Below, piece after piece: positions 44,324 to 54,997 of a stretch of DNA of 64,000 bases. Location of the stretch: contig NC_004463.1 of assembly GCF_000011365.1 (NCBI RefSeq), forward strand, positions 1,426,001 through 1,490,000. Reading direction: 5' to 3'. Made by a program: the position numbers and the translations under genes. Numbering within the stretch: position 1 is the stretch's first letter; each line of letters begins with the position of its first letter. The stretch is from Bradyrhizobium diazoefficiens USDA 110. GTDB lineage: Bacteria > Pseudomonadota > Alphaproteobacteria > Rhizobiales > Xanthobacteraceae. The notes under the pieces were generated by a model. It was not told where the DNA came from. It was given only the letters and a program-made list of their open reading frames with translations, and searched no databases.

Positions 44324-45206
44324 GCGGCGCATCTACTCGCCCTGGCGCGAGACGTGGCGGCGCTATAGCCGCCACAAGCTTGCCGTGGTCAGTGCGTTCC
44401 TGCTCCTCATTCTGGTGCTGGCGGTGGTCGCCGGCCCCTTCGTCTGGCGGGTCAAGATCGACGACATCGACATCGTGGCGGGCATGCAGGGGCCCTCGCT
44501 CGCCCATCCCTTCGGCACCGACGATCTCGGGCAGGACATCCTCGCCCGCATGATCTATGGCGGGCGCATCTCGCTCGCGGTCGGCCTTGCCGCGATGCTG
44601 GTCTCGGTGTTCGTCGGCACGCTGATCGGTGCGCTTGCCGGCATGTCGCGCGGTGCGGTCGGTCACGGGCTGATGTGGCTCACCGATCTCTTCTTGTCGC
44701 TGCCGCAGCTGCCGCTGCTGCTGCTGCTGATCTATCTGTTCCGCGACGGGCTCAAGGCCGCGTTCGGCCCCGAGGGCGGCATCTTCATCCTGATCGTGCT
44801 CGTGATCGGGGGCCTGCGCTGGATGCCGGTCGCCCGCCTCGTGCGCGCGCAGTTCCTGTCGATCCGCGAGAAGGAGTTCGTCGAGGCCGCGCGCGCGCTC
44901 GGCGCCAGCCCGGTGCGGCAGGTGGTGCGCCACATCCTGCCCAATGCGCTCGGTCCGGTGATCATCGCTGGCACCATCGACGTCGCCGCCGCCATCATCG
45001 CGGAATCGACATTGTCCTTCCTCGGCCTCGGCTTTCCGCCGGACACCCCGACTTGGGGGCGGCTGCTGTACGACGCCAAGGACTTCCTCGATATCGGTCC
45101 GCACTGGGCGCTGTTTCCGGGCGGCGCGATCTTCATCGCGGTGGTCGCCATCAACTTCATCGGCGACGGCCTGCGTGACGCGCTCGATGCGCGACGGGTG
45201 ATCTGA
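44289..45206 (+). CDS. Peptide ABC transporter permease, DppC type
   Basis: The 305-residue permease has the DppC features: HPFGTDDLGQDILARMIYGG near residue 75, five further hydrophobic helices, and the EAA loop VEAARALGASPVRQVVRHIL. The STLSFLGLGFPPDTPTWGRL segment is characteristic. It starts inside the end of the DppB gene. Its stop overlaps the ATG of the first ATPase by one base. Confidence 0.92.
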   Translation: MAGLTLASPSAERRIYSPWRETWRRYSRHKLAVVSAFLLLILVLAVVAGPFVWRVKIDDIDIVAGMQGPSLAHPFGTDDLGQDILARMIYGGRISLAVGLAAMLVSVFVGTLIGALAGMSRGAVGHGLMWLTDLFLSLPQLPLLLLLIYLFRDGLKAAFGPEGGIFILIVLVIGGLRWMPVARLVRAQFLSIREKEFVEAARALGASPVRQVVRHILPNALGPVIIAGTIDVAAAIIAESTLSFLGLGFPPDTPTWGRLLYDAKDFLDIGPHWALFPGGAIFIAVVAINFIGDGLRDALDARRVI

Positions 45207-46197
45207 TGGCGCCGCTGCTCGAGATCAAGGGCCTGAAAACCCATTTCTCCACCGACGACGGCATCCTGCAGGCCGTCGACGGCGTCGACATCTCCATCAA
45301 CCGCGGCGAGACGCTCTGTGTCGTCGGCGAGTCCGGCTGCGGCAAGACCGTGACGGCGATGTCGATCCTGAAACTGATCGCGATGCCGCCCGGCCGCATC
45401 GCCGCCGGCCAGATCATCTTCGAAGGCCGCGATCTCGTGCCGCTGACGAGCAATCAGCTCGACGAGATCCGCGCCAAGGAGATCGGCTTCATCTTTCAGG
45501 AGCCGATGACCTCGCTCAACCCGGTGCTCACCGTCGGCGAGCAGATCGCCGAGAGCCTGCGCCGGCATGAAGCGGTGACGAAGAAGCAGGCGCTCGAGCG
45601 CACCATTGAGATGCTCAAGCTGGTGCAGATCCCCAACGCCGAAGGCCGCGTGCACAACTACCCGCACCAGTTCTCCGGCGGCATGCGCCAACGCGTGATG
45701 ATCGCGATGGCGCTCGCCTGCAAGCCGAAGCTGATCATCGCCGACGAGCCCACCACGGCGCTCGACGTCACCATCCAGGCCCAGATCCTCGACCTCTTGC
45801 AGGACATGAAGGAGCGCTTCGGCATGGCGGTGATGCTGATCACCCATGCCATGGGCGTCGTCGCCGAGACCGCGCAGCGCGTCGTCGTGATGTATGCCGG
45901 CAAGGTGGTGGAGGAGGCGAGCGTCGACGATCTCTTCGCCGATCCCCGCCATCCCTATACGCAAGGCCTGATCCGCTCGATCCCGCGCATCGACCTCGAC
46001 AGCGAGCACAAGACGCGGCTGGAGGCGATCGGCGGCTCGGTGCCGATCCTGATCAATCCGCCGGTCGGCTGCCGCTTCGCGCCGCGCTGCAAGTTCGCCA
46101 TGAACGTCTGCACCGAGAAGGAGCCGCTGCTCCGCGAGGTCTCGCCCGGCCACCGCATGGCCTGTCACCTGGGGGATACGCAGTTGGGAGCCGCGCC

Positions 46198-46201
<4 letters not shown>
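45206..46201 (+). CDS. Peptide ABC transporter ATPase, DppD type
   Basis: The 331-residue ATPase has Walker A (GESGCGKTV), signature [15 protein letters not shown], and Walker B ([12 protein letters not shown]). The switch reads [11 protein letters not shown], where most relatives have THD, so the residue after the switch His is Ala. The C-terminal oligopeptide-transport region has [14 protein letters not shown] with the Cys cluster. ATGA overlap joins it to the next ATPase gene. Confidence 0.92.
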
Positions 46202-47166
<965 letters not shown>

Positions 47167-47190
47167 GGCCGGGCAAAGCGGAAGGCGTAT

Positions 47191-47814
47191 TCATTCGCCC
47201 TGAAGCAGGCCGTGCGCCGAGAGGGCCTGCCTGAAAGCCTCCACCGACGTGTGGTGATGCGCGAACAGGCCCGCCTCGCGCGCGCCGGCAACATTGGCCG
47301 GGAGATCGTCGACGAACAGCACGGTCTGCGGCATCACGTCGAGCTCGGCCAGGCAGCGGCGATAGCAGCGCGGGTCCGGCTTTGCCGTCTTGAACTGGGC
47401 CGAAGTGTAGATCCGGGAGCCGAACAGCGGCCGCAAGTCCGGCAGCAGCGTGTCGATGTGGTCGGCGACCAGCGTGGTATTGTTGGTCAGGACGGCAATA
47501 TCGACGGTCTTGCGCAGACGTCGGGCAATCTCCAGCATCGCGTGATCGGGCTGCATCGAGCGGCGCCGCGCCTCCACCCACTCGTCGAGCGACAGCGGAT
47601 AGCCCATGCGTTCGCCAAAGCCCCGCAGATAGTCAGGGGCGTCGAGAGCGCCGGAATCGCCGAGCAGCTCGAATCCGCTGTCCCAGATTGCCTTGTGGAC
47701 GAGCTCGCTGGTCGATCCCGCGAGCTCCGCCAGGCATGCCACACGCTGTCCCCTGTCGTAGTTGCACAGGACATTGTCCATGTCGAAGAGGACGAGCTTG
47801 ATCGCGTCAGTCAC
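47191..47814 (-). CDS. HAD-family hydrolase (IA, YihX/dehalogenase-like)
   Basis: The 207-residue phosphatase-like protein has the four HAD motifs: LVLFDMDNVLCNYDR (DxDxx), AVLTNNTTL, a lysine in AQFKTAKPDPRCY, and VLFVDDLPANV. A small helical cap follows motif I, as in the IA group. The substrate is unknown. The GTG at 47814 is chosen because the longer frame lacks conserved character. It is convergent with the peptide-transporter operon. Confidence 0.85.
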   Translation of the reverse strand: MTDAIKLVLFDMDNVLCNYDRGQRVACLAELAGSTSELVHKAIWDSGFELLGDSGALDAPDYLRGFGERMGYPLSLDEWVEARRRSMQPDHAMLEIARRLRKTVDIAVLTNNTTLVADHIDTLLPDLRPLFGSRIYTSAQFKTAKPDPRCYRRCLAELDVMPQTVLFVDDLPANVAGAREAGLFAHHHTSVEAFRQALSAHGLLQGE

Positions 47815-47924
47815 GGTAGCACTCTCGGATTGGCTTAAATGTCCGGTCGATTCGTAGTCATATCCCGCTGGAACGTGGACGACAAATCCAGGCCGGGCCG
47901 AGCTCCGAGATGAGCGCGACACCT

Positions 47925-48956
47925 CTACGATCGTGATGCGCGGCGGCGGGCCAGCTGGTGCAACACTGTATCGAAAGCCGGGATCGCTCCGGTCTCGCGG
48001 AGCCACGTGTCGGTCAGCTCCCTGAGCTCGCCCGGCGTCAGGCCGAACTTGCGGCGAAACGCCCGGATGAAGGTGGAGTCGCTGCTGAACCGCAAGCCGA
48101 CAGCGAGGTCGATTAGACGTTTGTCCTGCGCCGCCGGCGACAACAGCCGCTGAAAGGCGAGATTGAGCCGCTGCTCTCTCACGTAATGCGCCAGCCCGCC
48201 ATCTGCCTCGAACAGCCGGTAAAGCGTCGCGCGCGAAATCTGGAAATGGCGGCAGAGCTCGCTTACGCCGAGCGCGTCGGTCTCGAGATTGTCCGCGATG
48301 CGGCGCTTGATCATTGCCAGATAAAGATGTCGCTCGGCCCGCTCGACGCCTTCGGCGATGTCGGCCGTACCGCCCGCAGCCGCGGCAACGATGTCGGCGA
48401 TGGCCTCGATCGTGGCCTCGACGCTGCCCGCCTCTGGCTCAGGCGGCAGCGCAAGCGCTGCGTAATGGCTTGCGAGCAGGCGCGCGTGAGGGTGGTCTGA
48501 CGGCAACAGGGTAGCCGTCGCCGAATCCGGATGCGCGAGCCGTGGCGCCAGCATCGACCGTTGCACGATGATTGCCATCAGGTGGGTGCGTCCGCTACCG
48601 CCGCGAAACACCGTCCGGTTCGGCTGCGCCATGTCGAGCAGGCAAATGTCACCGGGCCGCAACGTCACCTCGCGGCGACCGGAGCTGAACCGCATCTCGC
48701 CTTCGATGCAGAGGGTCATCTGATAGTGGTCGAGGCCGCCGCGTGCGATGTGCGCAGGCGTCCGGTCGTATTCGAGGTCAGTGGCGCGAGAATCGACCAG
48801 CAATGCGTTGCCGGCCATCACTGTCGTTGTGGTGATGTGGAAATCGTTCTCGTCGGTGAGCGCAATGACATCGCAGATGTCCACGGTCATCGCGCGCAAC
48901 TGTCTCAGCGCGCTCGGCCCGTGTTCGGGGTCGTCCGCCAGCATCGTCTTGTTCAC
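47925..48956 (-). CDS. AraC-family transcriptional regulator
   Basis: The protein of about 343 residues has an AraC-binding-like N-terminal domain (IARGGLDHYQMTLCIEGEMR, then TLRPGDICLLDMAQPNRT) and a C-terminal pair of helix-turn-helices. These read VSELCRHFQISRATLYRLFE and IDLAVGLRFSSDSTFIRAFR, followed by KFGLTPGELRE. It may control the divergent autotransporter locus, now broken, or a distant gene. The start is uncertain: GTG at 48956 or ATG at 48944 both precede the domain. Confidence 0.87.
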   Translation of the reverse strand: MNKTMLADDPEHGPSALRQLRAMTVDICDVIALTDENDFHITTTTVMAGNALLVDSRATDLEYDRTPAHIARGGLDHYQMTLCIEGEMRFSSGRREVTLRPGDICLLDMAQPNRTVFRGGSGRTHLMAIIVQRSMLAPRLAHPDSATATLLPSDHPHARLLASHYAALALPPEPEAGSVEATIEAIADIVAAAAGGTADIAEGVERAERHLYLAMIKRRIADNLETDALGVSELCRHFQISRATLYRLFEADGGLAHYVREQRLNLAFQRLLSPAAQDKRLIDLAVGLRFSSDSTFIRAFRRKFGLTPGELRELTDTWLRETGAIPAFDTVLHQLARRRASRS

Positions 48957-49249
48957 CGCCGTCTCGTCCGCATCACGCCTCGACGAGGTCGCGCGCCTTA
49001 ATGTTCTGAGCCCGGCAGCAGACCAGCATCGCCCCCGCATGTAGCGGTTCGGCAACGAGGACGCAAGCGACGTCGGACGATGAGGGCGTTCGACGAGGCT
49101 GCGGGCGCGCGGCCTCGATGTGCCGCACATGCATCACTGTTCACCGAAATCCACGCCTGAGACACCGGGCACATTGTGCAGGTGTCCAGTCTGCTAACGA
49201 CGCGTCGAGATCACCAGCGTTGCCACGCAGCTTGCGTCCGAGGCTCTTC

Positions 49250-51214
49250 GTGACGACCAGATTGCGTCCGCCCTCGTGCCTGTCGATCGGGCAGACGAGC
49301 CTTCGGCTTGGTGCACGCCGGTGTGCAGCGCTCGCAAGTGTTGCGGTCATGGCATCGTTCTTCGGCCTGTCCGGTGCGGCGCGCGCAGCGACGCTGGTGG
49401 TGACCTCCACGGCCGACAGCGGCGCCGGCAGCCTGCGGGGGGAGATCGTCAGCGCCACGAGCGGCGACACCATCCTGTTTCAGGTCAGCGGTACCATCAC
49501 GCTCCTGAGCGAGCTGCCGATCATCACCAAGAACATCACCATTGACGGCAATGGTAACAACCCGACCATCAGCGGCGCCGGCACCTACCGGCCGTTCTTC
49601 ATCGGCGATGCCGGGACCACCGGCTCGACCTATTCGGTGACACTGAAGAGCCTGACCATCGCCAATGCGGTGGCGCAGGGCGGAGCCGGTTTGGGCTCCG
49701 GTGCCGGCGCCGGACTCGGCGGCGCGGTCTTCGTCTCCAGCAACGGCGCATTGACCTTGTCGAACGTCGCCGTCTCGAACACGCAGGCCAAGGGCGGCGG
49801 CGTCGTGGACAACTTCGGAGAGGTGGGCGGCGGGGGCGGCATGGGCGGCAAGTCCTATCCTCTGACTCCGGCTGGAGGCGGTGGACTATTCGTCGGCTCG
49901 GACGCCAACAGCTCGGGCACTGCCGGCGGTTCGAGCGGTGGGGTGCATAACGGCGGTAGTGGTCCCCAGACCGGAGGCGCCGGTGGTTTCGCCAGCGGTG
50001 GCGGCGGTGGTTCGTCCGGCGGGGGGCCCGTGGCTGGAGGCGCGGGCGGTTTTGGCGGTGGCGGTGCCAATGCGGGCGGAGCAACAACGGGCGGTTCGGG
50101 CGGCTACGGCGGCGGAGGTGGCTCGGCAGCCGGATTGTCCACCTCGACCGGCGGTGCCGGCGGCTTCGGGGGAGGCGGCGGCGGCGGGATCACGGCTGCC
50201 GGGAGCGGCGGCTTTGGCGCCGGCAATGGCGGCAGTGGTGGGACCGGATCCAACTCCGGTGGTGGTGGCCTCGGTGCCGGCGGTGCCATCTTCGTGCAGA
50301 GCGGCGGGACGGTGGCCGTTCAGGGCGATCTTTCAAACGCGCTGACGCATTCGCGATGATGACAAAAGCCCCGCCGCAGACCTTTGCGCAACGCTGGAGC
50401 GTGTGGGCCGCGGGCTTCGGCGGGTCGCAGTCGACCGACGGCAACGCGGCGGGCGGTTCAAATGCAGCGACCAGCCGCATCGTTGGCACCGTGGTCGGAG
50501 CCGACTATCGGCTCTCACCGTACACGTTGCTTGGCTTCGCGCTCGCCGGTGGTGGCACCAGCTTCGGTGTGAACGGCCTCGGCTCGGGCCGCTCCGACCT
50601 GTTCCAGGCCGCCGCCTATCTGCGACACACGAGCGGGTCGGCTTATCTGTCGGCGGCGCTGGCCTATGGCTGGCAGGCCATCACGACCGACCGTACTGTA
50701 ACGACCGCAGGCGCCGATCACCTGCGAGCCGAGTTCGACGCCAATGCGTATTCTCCATGTCGCGCCGTGGATCGGCGGGATCGGCATCACACCCTATGGC
50801 GCGCTACAGTTCACGACGCTCGATCTGCCGGCCTATGCCGAGCAGGCCGTTGCCGGCTCCGCCGCATTCGCCTTGCGCTATGCCGCCAGGACCGTCACGG
50901 ACACCCGCAGCGAGCTGGGCCTGCGCACCGACAGATCCTTCGCCATGCAGGCCGGCGTGCTGACGCTGCGCGGCCGCCTCGCATGGGCGCATGATTTCAA
51001 TCCGGACCGCTCGATTGCCGCGACCTTCCAGGCGCTGCCGGGCGCGAGCTTCGTCGTCAACGGCGCTGCGCAGGCTCGTGACTCCGCGCTCACCACGGCT
51101 TCCGTGGAGATGAGCTGGCTGAGCGGCTGGTCCGCGGCGGCGAGCTTCGAAGGCGAGTTCTCGAACGTCACCCGCAGCTACGCCGGCAAGGGCAGCGTTC
51201 GCTACGCCTGGTAG
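49250..51214 (+). pseudogene. Broken autotransporter (Gly-rich passenger, frameshifted beta-barrel)
   Basis: The first frame (GTG 49250 to 50359) encodes a signal peptide ending GLSGAARAATL, a short beta-helix-like start (GTITLLSELPIITKNITIDG) and a very Gly-rich passenger that stops at SNALTHSR. The barrel starts in a different frame near 50335 (KRADAFAMMTKAPPQTFAQR, then WSVWAAGFGGSQ) and reads to about 50750. It resumes in the first frame (HVAPWIGGIGITPYGALQFT) to 51214, ending VRYAW. Intact homologues carry an 8-9 residue GRVEGGYR-type segment at that second break. Two indels, plus loss of the C-terminal passenger, make it non-functional as read. Confidence 0.85.
49860..50280 (+). repeat. 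Gly-rich imperfect tandem repeat in the passenger region
   Basis: About 420 bases encode alternating GGAGGFGGGG, GGSGGYGGGG and similar units built on GGCGGY codons. The repetitive DNA is prone to slippage and recombination and sits between the signal region and the barrel fragments. Confidence 0.75.
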
Positions 51215-51227
51215 GCCGGCGACTGCG

Positions 51228-53132
51228 TCACGCGCTCCTCGCGGGCCAGGGCACGACCTGTCCCGACATCACCAGCCGGTCGCGGCCGCTGTCCTTGGCG
51301 GCATAGAGCGCGCGGTCGGCGGCCGCCACCAGCGCGCTGGAGTCGGTCGTGGTCTCGGATGGAAACGCCGTCGCGCCGCCCACGCTCGCGGTGACGAGCC
51401 GTGAGGGCGGATTCTGTGCATGCAGCATGGCGAGGTCGCGCAACGCACCGCGAATCTCCTCGCCGACCCTGGCGCAGCCGTCGGCATCGGTGTTTGGCAA
51501 CAGCACGGCGAACTCCTCGCCGCCGTAGCGCGCCGCGAAGTCGGCCGGCCGCCGGGGATGAGCGGACAGGATCCGCCCCAGCGCACGCAGGCAGCCGTCG
51601 CCGGCCAAATGTCCGTAATGGTCGTTGAACGCCTTGAAATGATCGACGTCGATCAGCAGGAGCGAGAGTTGGGTGCCATCGCGGCGGGCGCGGGCCCATT
51701 CGTCCGCGAGGCGCTCATCGAATGCGCGCCGGTTGGCGAGCCCGGTGAGGCCGTCGGTCGCCGCGAGCGAGGCGAGCTTGTTCTGCAAGTCCTTCTGCTC
51801 GGTCATGTCGCGCACCACCGCGACGACGCCGTCGATCTCGCCGCTGTCGGATGCCCGGGTCACGTGCAGGGCCGACTCGGCCCAGATCTCGCCCTTGTCG
51901 CGATGGCGCTGACGGTAGACGAACCTCGCCTCCTCGGCCTCGCCATTCTTCAGCGCGGCAATGGCCTGCTCGACCCGTTCCATGTCCTCCGCGTGAACCC
52001 CGGCCACGGCCGACGTCCCCAGGAGTTCGTCGGAAGACCAGCCGATGATGCGCGCGCATGACGGAGAAACGTAGATCAGCCGGTTGTCCAGTCCGATCCG
52101 GGTCACCATGTCGCTGGATTGCTCGGCCAGCAGGCGGAAATGGGCTTCCTTGGCGATCAGAGCCTGTGCCATGCGCTGCCGCTGCAAGAGCTGACGGACC
52201 AGGTAAAAGCCGATCGCCGCGATCAGCAGGACGAGGCCGACGACAACGGTCATGCGTGCGCTCGCCGCGCGGCGCCAAGGGGCCAGCACGTCGTCTTGCG
52301 ACTTGCTCGCCAGCACCATCAGGGGATAGCGGCTGCTGCGCTGGTAGTAGCTGAGCCGCTGCACGTTATCCAGCGGCGACTTGAAATAGTAGACTGCCGC
52401 AGCCGGACGGCTTTTCCATTGCTTGAACAACGGCGCGTTGGACAGGTCGCGTCCGACGAAGGCGCCGCTCTCGTCGTGGCTGCGCGCCAGCATGATGCCG
52501 TCGTTGTTCAGCAGCGACGCCGAGCTGTGCGGACCGAGGTCGAAGCGCTCGTAGAACTTGACGAAATAGCTGACGTCGATCGTGAGCAGGGCAACGCCGG
52601 CGAAGCTGCCGTCGGGATGGTTGACCCGGCGCGACGCGGTGATGATCCACTGGCCGCCGGCCCGGCTCTTGACGGGGCGTCCGATCAGCGTGCCCGGATC
52701 CGGCGAGTCGCGATGACGCTGGAAATATTCGCGGTCGCTGTTGTTGAATTTGGAGAAGTCGATCTGCTCGGTCGTGGCAAGCCAGCGGCCGGTCTCGTCA
52801 TAGACGAAGATGCCGCGGATGCGGTCCGATGATTTGCGGGTCGGCAGATAGGTCTGGAGCTTTGCGATCGTGTCCGGACCCGTTCCATCGAGCTCGAGCC
52901 GATGGACCAGCCCGACGAGGATGGTATCGACGAGCTCGAACGTGTCGTCGGCATGCTGGATCAGCGATTGCGCGAGGTTGGTCACGTCGATTTCGGCGGT
53001 CCTGAGCTCGGCATTGCGCGTTTCCCATTCGCGCCAGCCGCTCAGGCCCAGGATGGCGAAGCAAGTCAGCATGACGAAACCCGCCGCCCAGAGCGGAAGA
53101 CGCGTTTTCCCGAGGTCGCGGCCCGTATTCAT
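51228..53132 (-). CDS. Diguanylate cyclase with dCache sensor, PAS and GGDEF domains
   Basis: The 634-residue protein has an N-terminal membrane helix (PLWAAGFVMLTCFAILGLSG), a periplasmic dCache-like domain of about 230 residues and a second helix (MTVVVGLVLLIAAIGFYLV). A PAS domain (HFRLLAEQSSDMVTRIGLDN) and a C-terminal GGDEF domain follow. The active-site motif is GGEEF in FAARYGGEEFAVLL. RPAD sits five residues before it as an inhibitory I-site, so product feedback by c-di-GMP is likely. No EAL domain is present. The start at 53132 follows TGGAGC. Confidence 0.92.
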   Translation of the reverse strand: MNTGRDLGKTRLPLWAAGFVMLTCFAILGLSGWREWETRNAELRTAEIDVTNLAQSLIQHADDTFELVDTILVGLVHRLELDGTGPDTIAKLQTYLPTRKSSDRIRGIFVYDETGRWLATTEQIDFSKFNNSDREYFQRHRDSPDPGTLIGRPVKSRAGGQWIITASRRVNHPDGSFAGVALLTIDVSYFVKFYERFDLGPHSSASLLNNDGIMLARSHDESGAFVGRDLSNAPLFKQWKSRPAAAVYYFKSPLDNVQRLSYYQRSSRYPLMVLASKSQDDVLAPWRRAASARMTVVVGLVLLIAAIGFYLVRQLLQRQRMAQALIAKEAHFRLLAEQSSDMVTRIGLDNRLIYVSPSCARIIGWSSDELLGTSAVAGVHAEDMERVEQAIAALKNGEAEEARFVYRQRHRDKGEIWAESALHVTRASDSGEIDGVVAVVRDMTEQKDLQNKLASLAATDGLTGLANRRAFDERLADEWARARRDGTQLSLLLIDVDHFKAFNDHYGHLAGDGCLRALGRILSAHPRRPADFAARYGGEEFAVLLPNTDADGCARVGEEIRGALRDLAMLHAQNPPSRLVTASVGGATAFPSETTTDSSALVAAADRALYAAKDSGRDRLVMSGQVVPWPARSA

Positions 53133-53311
53133 CAGGCTTGCTCCATTTCGGTGCAAACCTCTCACTTTCGCCTTAACGGCCTGTTGCGTCATCCGCGCTG
53201 ATTGTGCGAATCCCGTATTCGGCCGGAACCGGTCCTCGATGTTTCGACGGGTTATCGTCGGCTGATGTTAACCACGCTGACCTCACGCCGGATCCGCCCG
53301 GCGTTCCTGCC

Positions 53312-53533
53312 TCACTCCTCCAGTGTAAACCCGACGCGCAGTGTCACCTGGTAGTGGCGCACGGCGTTGTTCTCGATGTGGCCGCGCGTCTGCACCACCT
53401 CGAACCATTTCATCTCGCGGATGGTCTTGGCGGCGCGGCTGACCGCGTTCTTGATCGCATCCTCGATCGAGGTCTCGGACGATCCGACCAGTTCCAGGAT
53501 CTTGTAGACGTGATCTTTCTCGGCTGTGGGCAT
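53312..53533 (-). CDS. Dodecin
   Basis: The 73-residue protein matches dodecin, a dodecameric flavin-binding storage protein. The family pattern is clear: [37 protein letters not shown] and [13 protein letters not shown], including the Trp that stacks with flavin. It lies alone on the minus strand, 179 bases upstream of the cyclase gene start. Confidence 0.93.
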   Translation of the reverse strand: MPTAEKDHVYKILELVGSSETSIEDAIKNAVSRAAKTIREMKWFEVVQTRGHIENNAVRHYQVTLRVGFTLEE

Positions 53534-53993
53534 GGCGCGTCTTCCCCTGTGCTTTGACGGGCCCGGATACCGCTCCCGCAGTGTATTCGAGAGCGTTGGG
53601 CCTCCAGATTGAACGGACGCCCGCGCTTCGGGTTCCGTGCTCCGTGATGGCCCGCATGCCAGCCAAGGTGGAGCAGGCCGCGCCCGCGAGTGTTGCCGCG
53701 GTGAAGAAGAGATAGCCGATGCCGACCGACAGAAATGCGAGCGGCGCCGTCAGCAGTCGTATTGCGGTGGATTGGTCCAGGGCCTGAAGCCATATGCCGC
53801 CGGCGACCTCGAACCTGACGGAGCGCCGGCCCGCCCACACCGCTGGTTCCCGGTTTGTGCAAGTGCACGAAAATATGGCTCCCGCCTGCGGGCGGTACCC
53901 TCAAATTCGTGCGCCGCCGCATGGCCGCTCTTGCTCGCGCCAATGCGGGCGCGTTAGCCTCAATCCGCTTCCTTATACCTTCGATGTGCAGCG
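53534..53993. other. 460-base gap without a confident gene
   Basis: A minus-strand frame here has a hydrophobic stretch ([20 protein letters not shown], then [10 protein letters not shown]), but it has no clear stop before dodecin and runs through it in another frame. It could be a small decayed membrane gene. Nothing else was seen apart from the probable promoters of dodecin and the GH16 gene. Confidence 0.4.
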
Positions 53994-54995
53994 ATGATCG
54001 GCCGTTGGACGAAGAGCGCTTTGGTCGCAATCAGTCTGTCCGCCGTGCCCGCGATCGGCGCAGTGCAGGACGATCTCGACGGCGCGCCCGGCACCATGTC
54101 GCTGCAAGTGACGACCGATCCGTCGATGATCGAATGCCGCAAGCTCGAAACGGTCAATCCTGCCTCGCTGATGTTCCTGCCGTTGCGGCGGACGTTCAAC
54201 GAGGATTTCGACGAGCACCCGCTGTCGGGCGGACGCTGGGTGCCGCACTATGCCGGCGGCGCGGCGTGGCCGGAGGCGCGCTATTGGGGCGGCGACGGCT
54301 CCGACTTCAAGCGCAAGACCAGCGCCAATGGCGAGCAGCAGATCTATGTCGATCCGCGCTACACGGGGCGCGCATCGGCGCCGCTCGGGCTTGATCCGTT
54401 CAAGGTGAAGGACGGCGTGCTCTCGATCGTCGCGAGCCGCACGCCGCAGGAATTGAAGTCCGTTCTGTTCAACAACGAGTACATCTCCGGGATCCTGACC
54501 ACGCAGGGCAGGTTCGCGCAGAAGCACGGCTATTTCGAAATCCGCGCCAAGGTCCCGGTCGGCCATGCGGTGTGGCCTGCGTTCTGGATGCTGGCGGACG
54601 ACGGCGGCTGGCCGCCGGAGGTCGATGTGCTGGAAGGCCGCGGCGAGCGGCCTGGCGATCTCGTGATGACGACGCATTGGCGGATTCCGTCGACCCAGAA
54701 GATCCAATCCTGCGGCTTCGACTTCGCGGTCGGCGACGCTTCGAGCACATTCCACAATTACGGTGTGCTGTGGGAGGAGGATCGCCTGGTCTACTTCATC
54801 GACCGCGAGCCGGTCTCCGACATCAAGGTGCCGATCGGCTTCGACGATCCCATGTATCTGATCGTCAATCTCGCGATCGGATCGAAGTTCTTCGTCGGCG
54901 TCGGTCCCGTCGATGCGGAATCGCCGCCGAGCGTCGCATTCGAGATCGACCGGATTTCCGCCTATCAGATCGATATGGAGCAGGCGCGGAGATAG
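53994..54995 (+). CDS. Secreted glycoside hydrolase family 16 (beta-glucanase-like)
   Basis: The 333-residue enzyme has a signal-like N terminus (SALVAISLSAVPAIGAVQ) and a GH16 domain. The catalytic motif is EVDVLEGRG (ExDxxE) at about residue 205, preceded by KHGYFEIRAKVPVGHAVWPA and followed by FHNYGVLWEEDRLVYFIDRE. GH16 enzymes cleave beta-1,3/1,4-glucans, or succinoglycan in the case of ExoK. The next gene starts three bases after its stop. The pair suggests stepwise breakdown of a beta-glucan outside or in the periplasm. Confidence 0.88.
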   Translation: MIGRWTKSALVAISLSAVPAIGAVQDDLDGAPGTMSLQVTTDPSMIECRKLETVNPASLMFLPLRRTFNEDFDEHPLSGGRWVPHYAGGAAWPEARYWGGDGSDFKRKTSANGEQQIYVDPRYTGRASAPLGLDPFKVKDGVLSIVASRTPQELKSVLFNNEYISGILTTQGRFAQKHGYFEIRAKVPVGHAVWPAFWMLADDGGWPPEVDVLEGRGERPGDLVMTTHWRIPSTQKIQSCGFDFAVGDASSTFHNYGVLWEEDRLVYFIDREPVSDIKVPIGFDDPMYLIVNLAIGSKFFVGVGPVDAESPPSVAFEIDRISAYQIDMEQARR

Positions 54996-54997
54996 AT

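Noticed and set aside
49860..50280. CRISPR or other regularly spaced array
   Set aside because: The repeats are irregular Gly-codon runs inside a passenger domain, with no constant spacer length.
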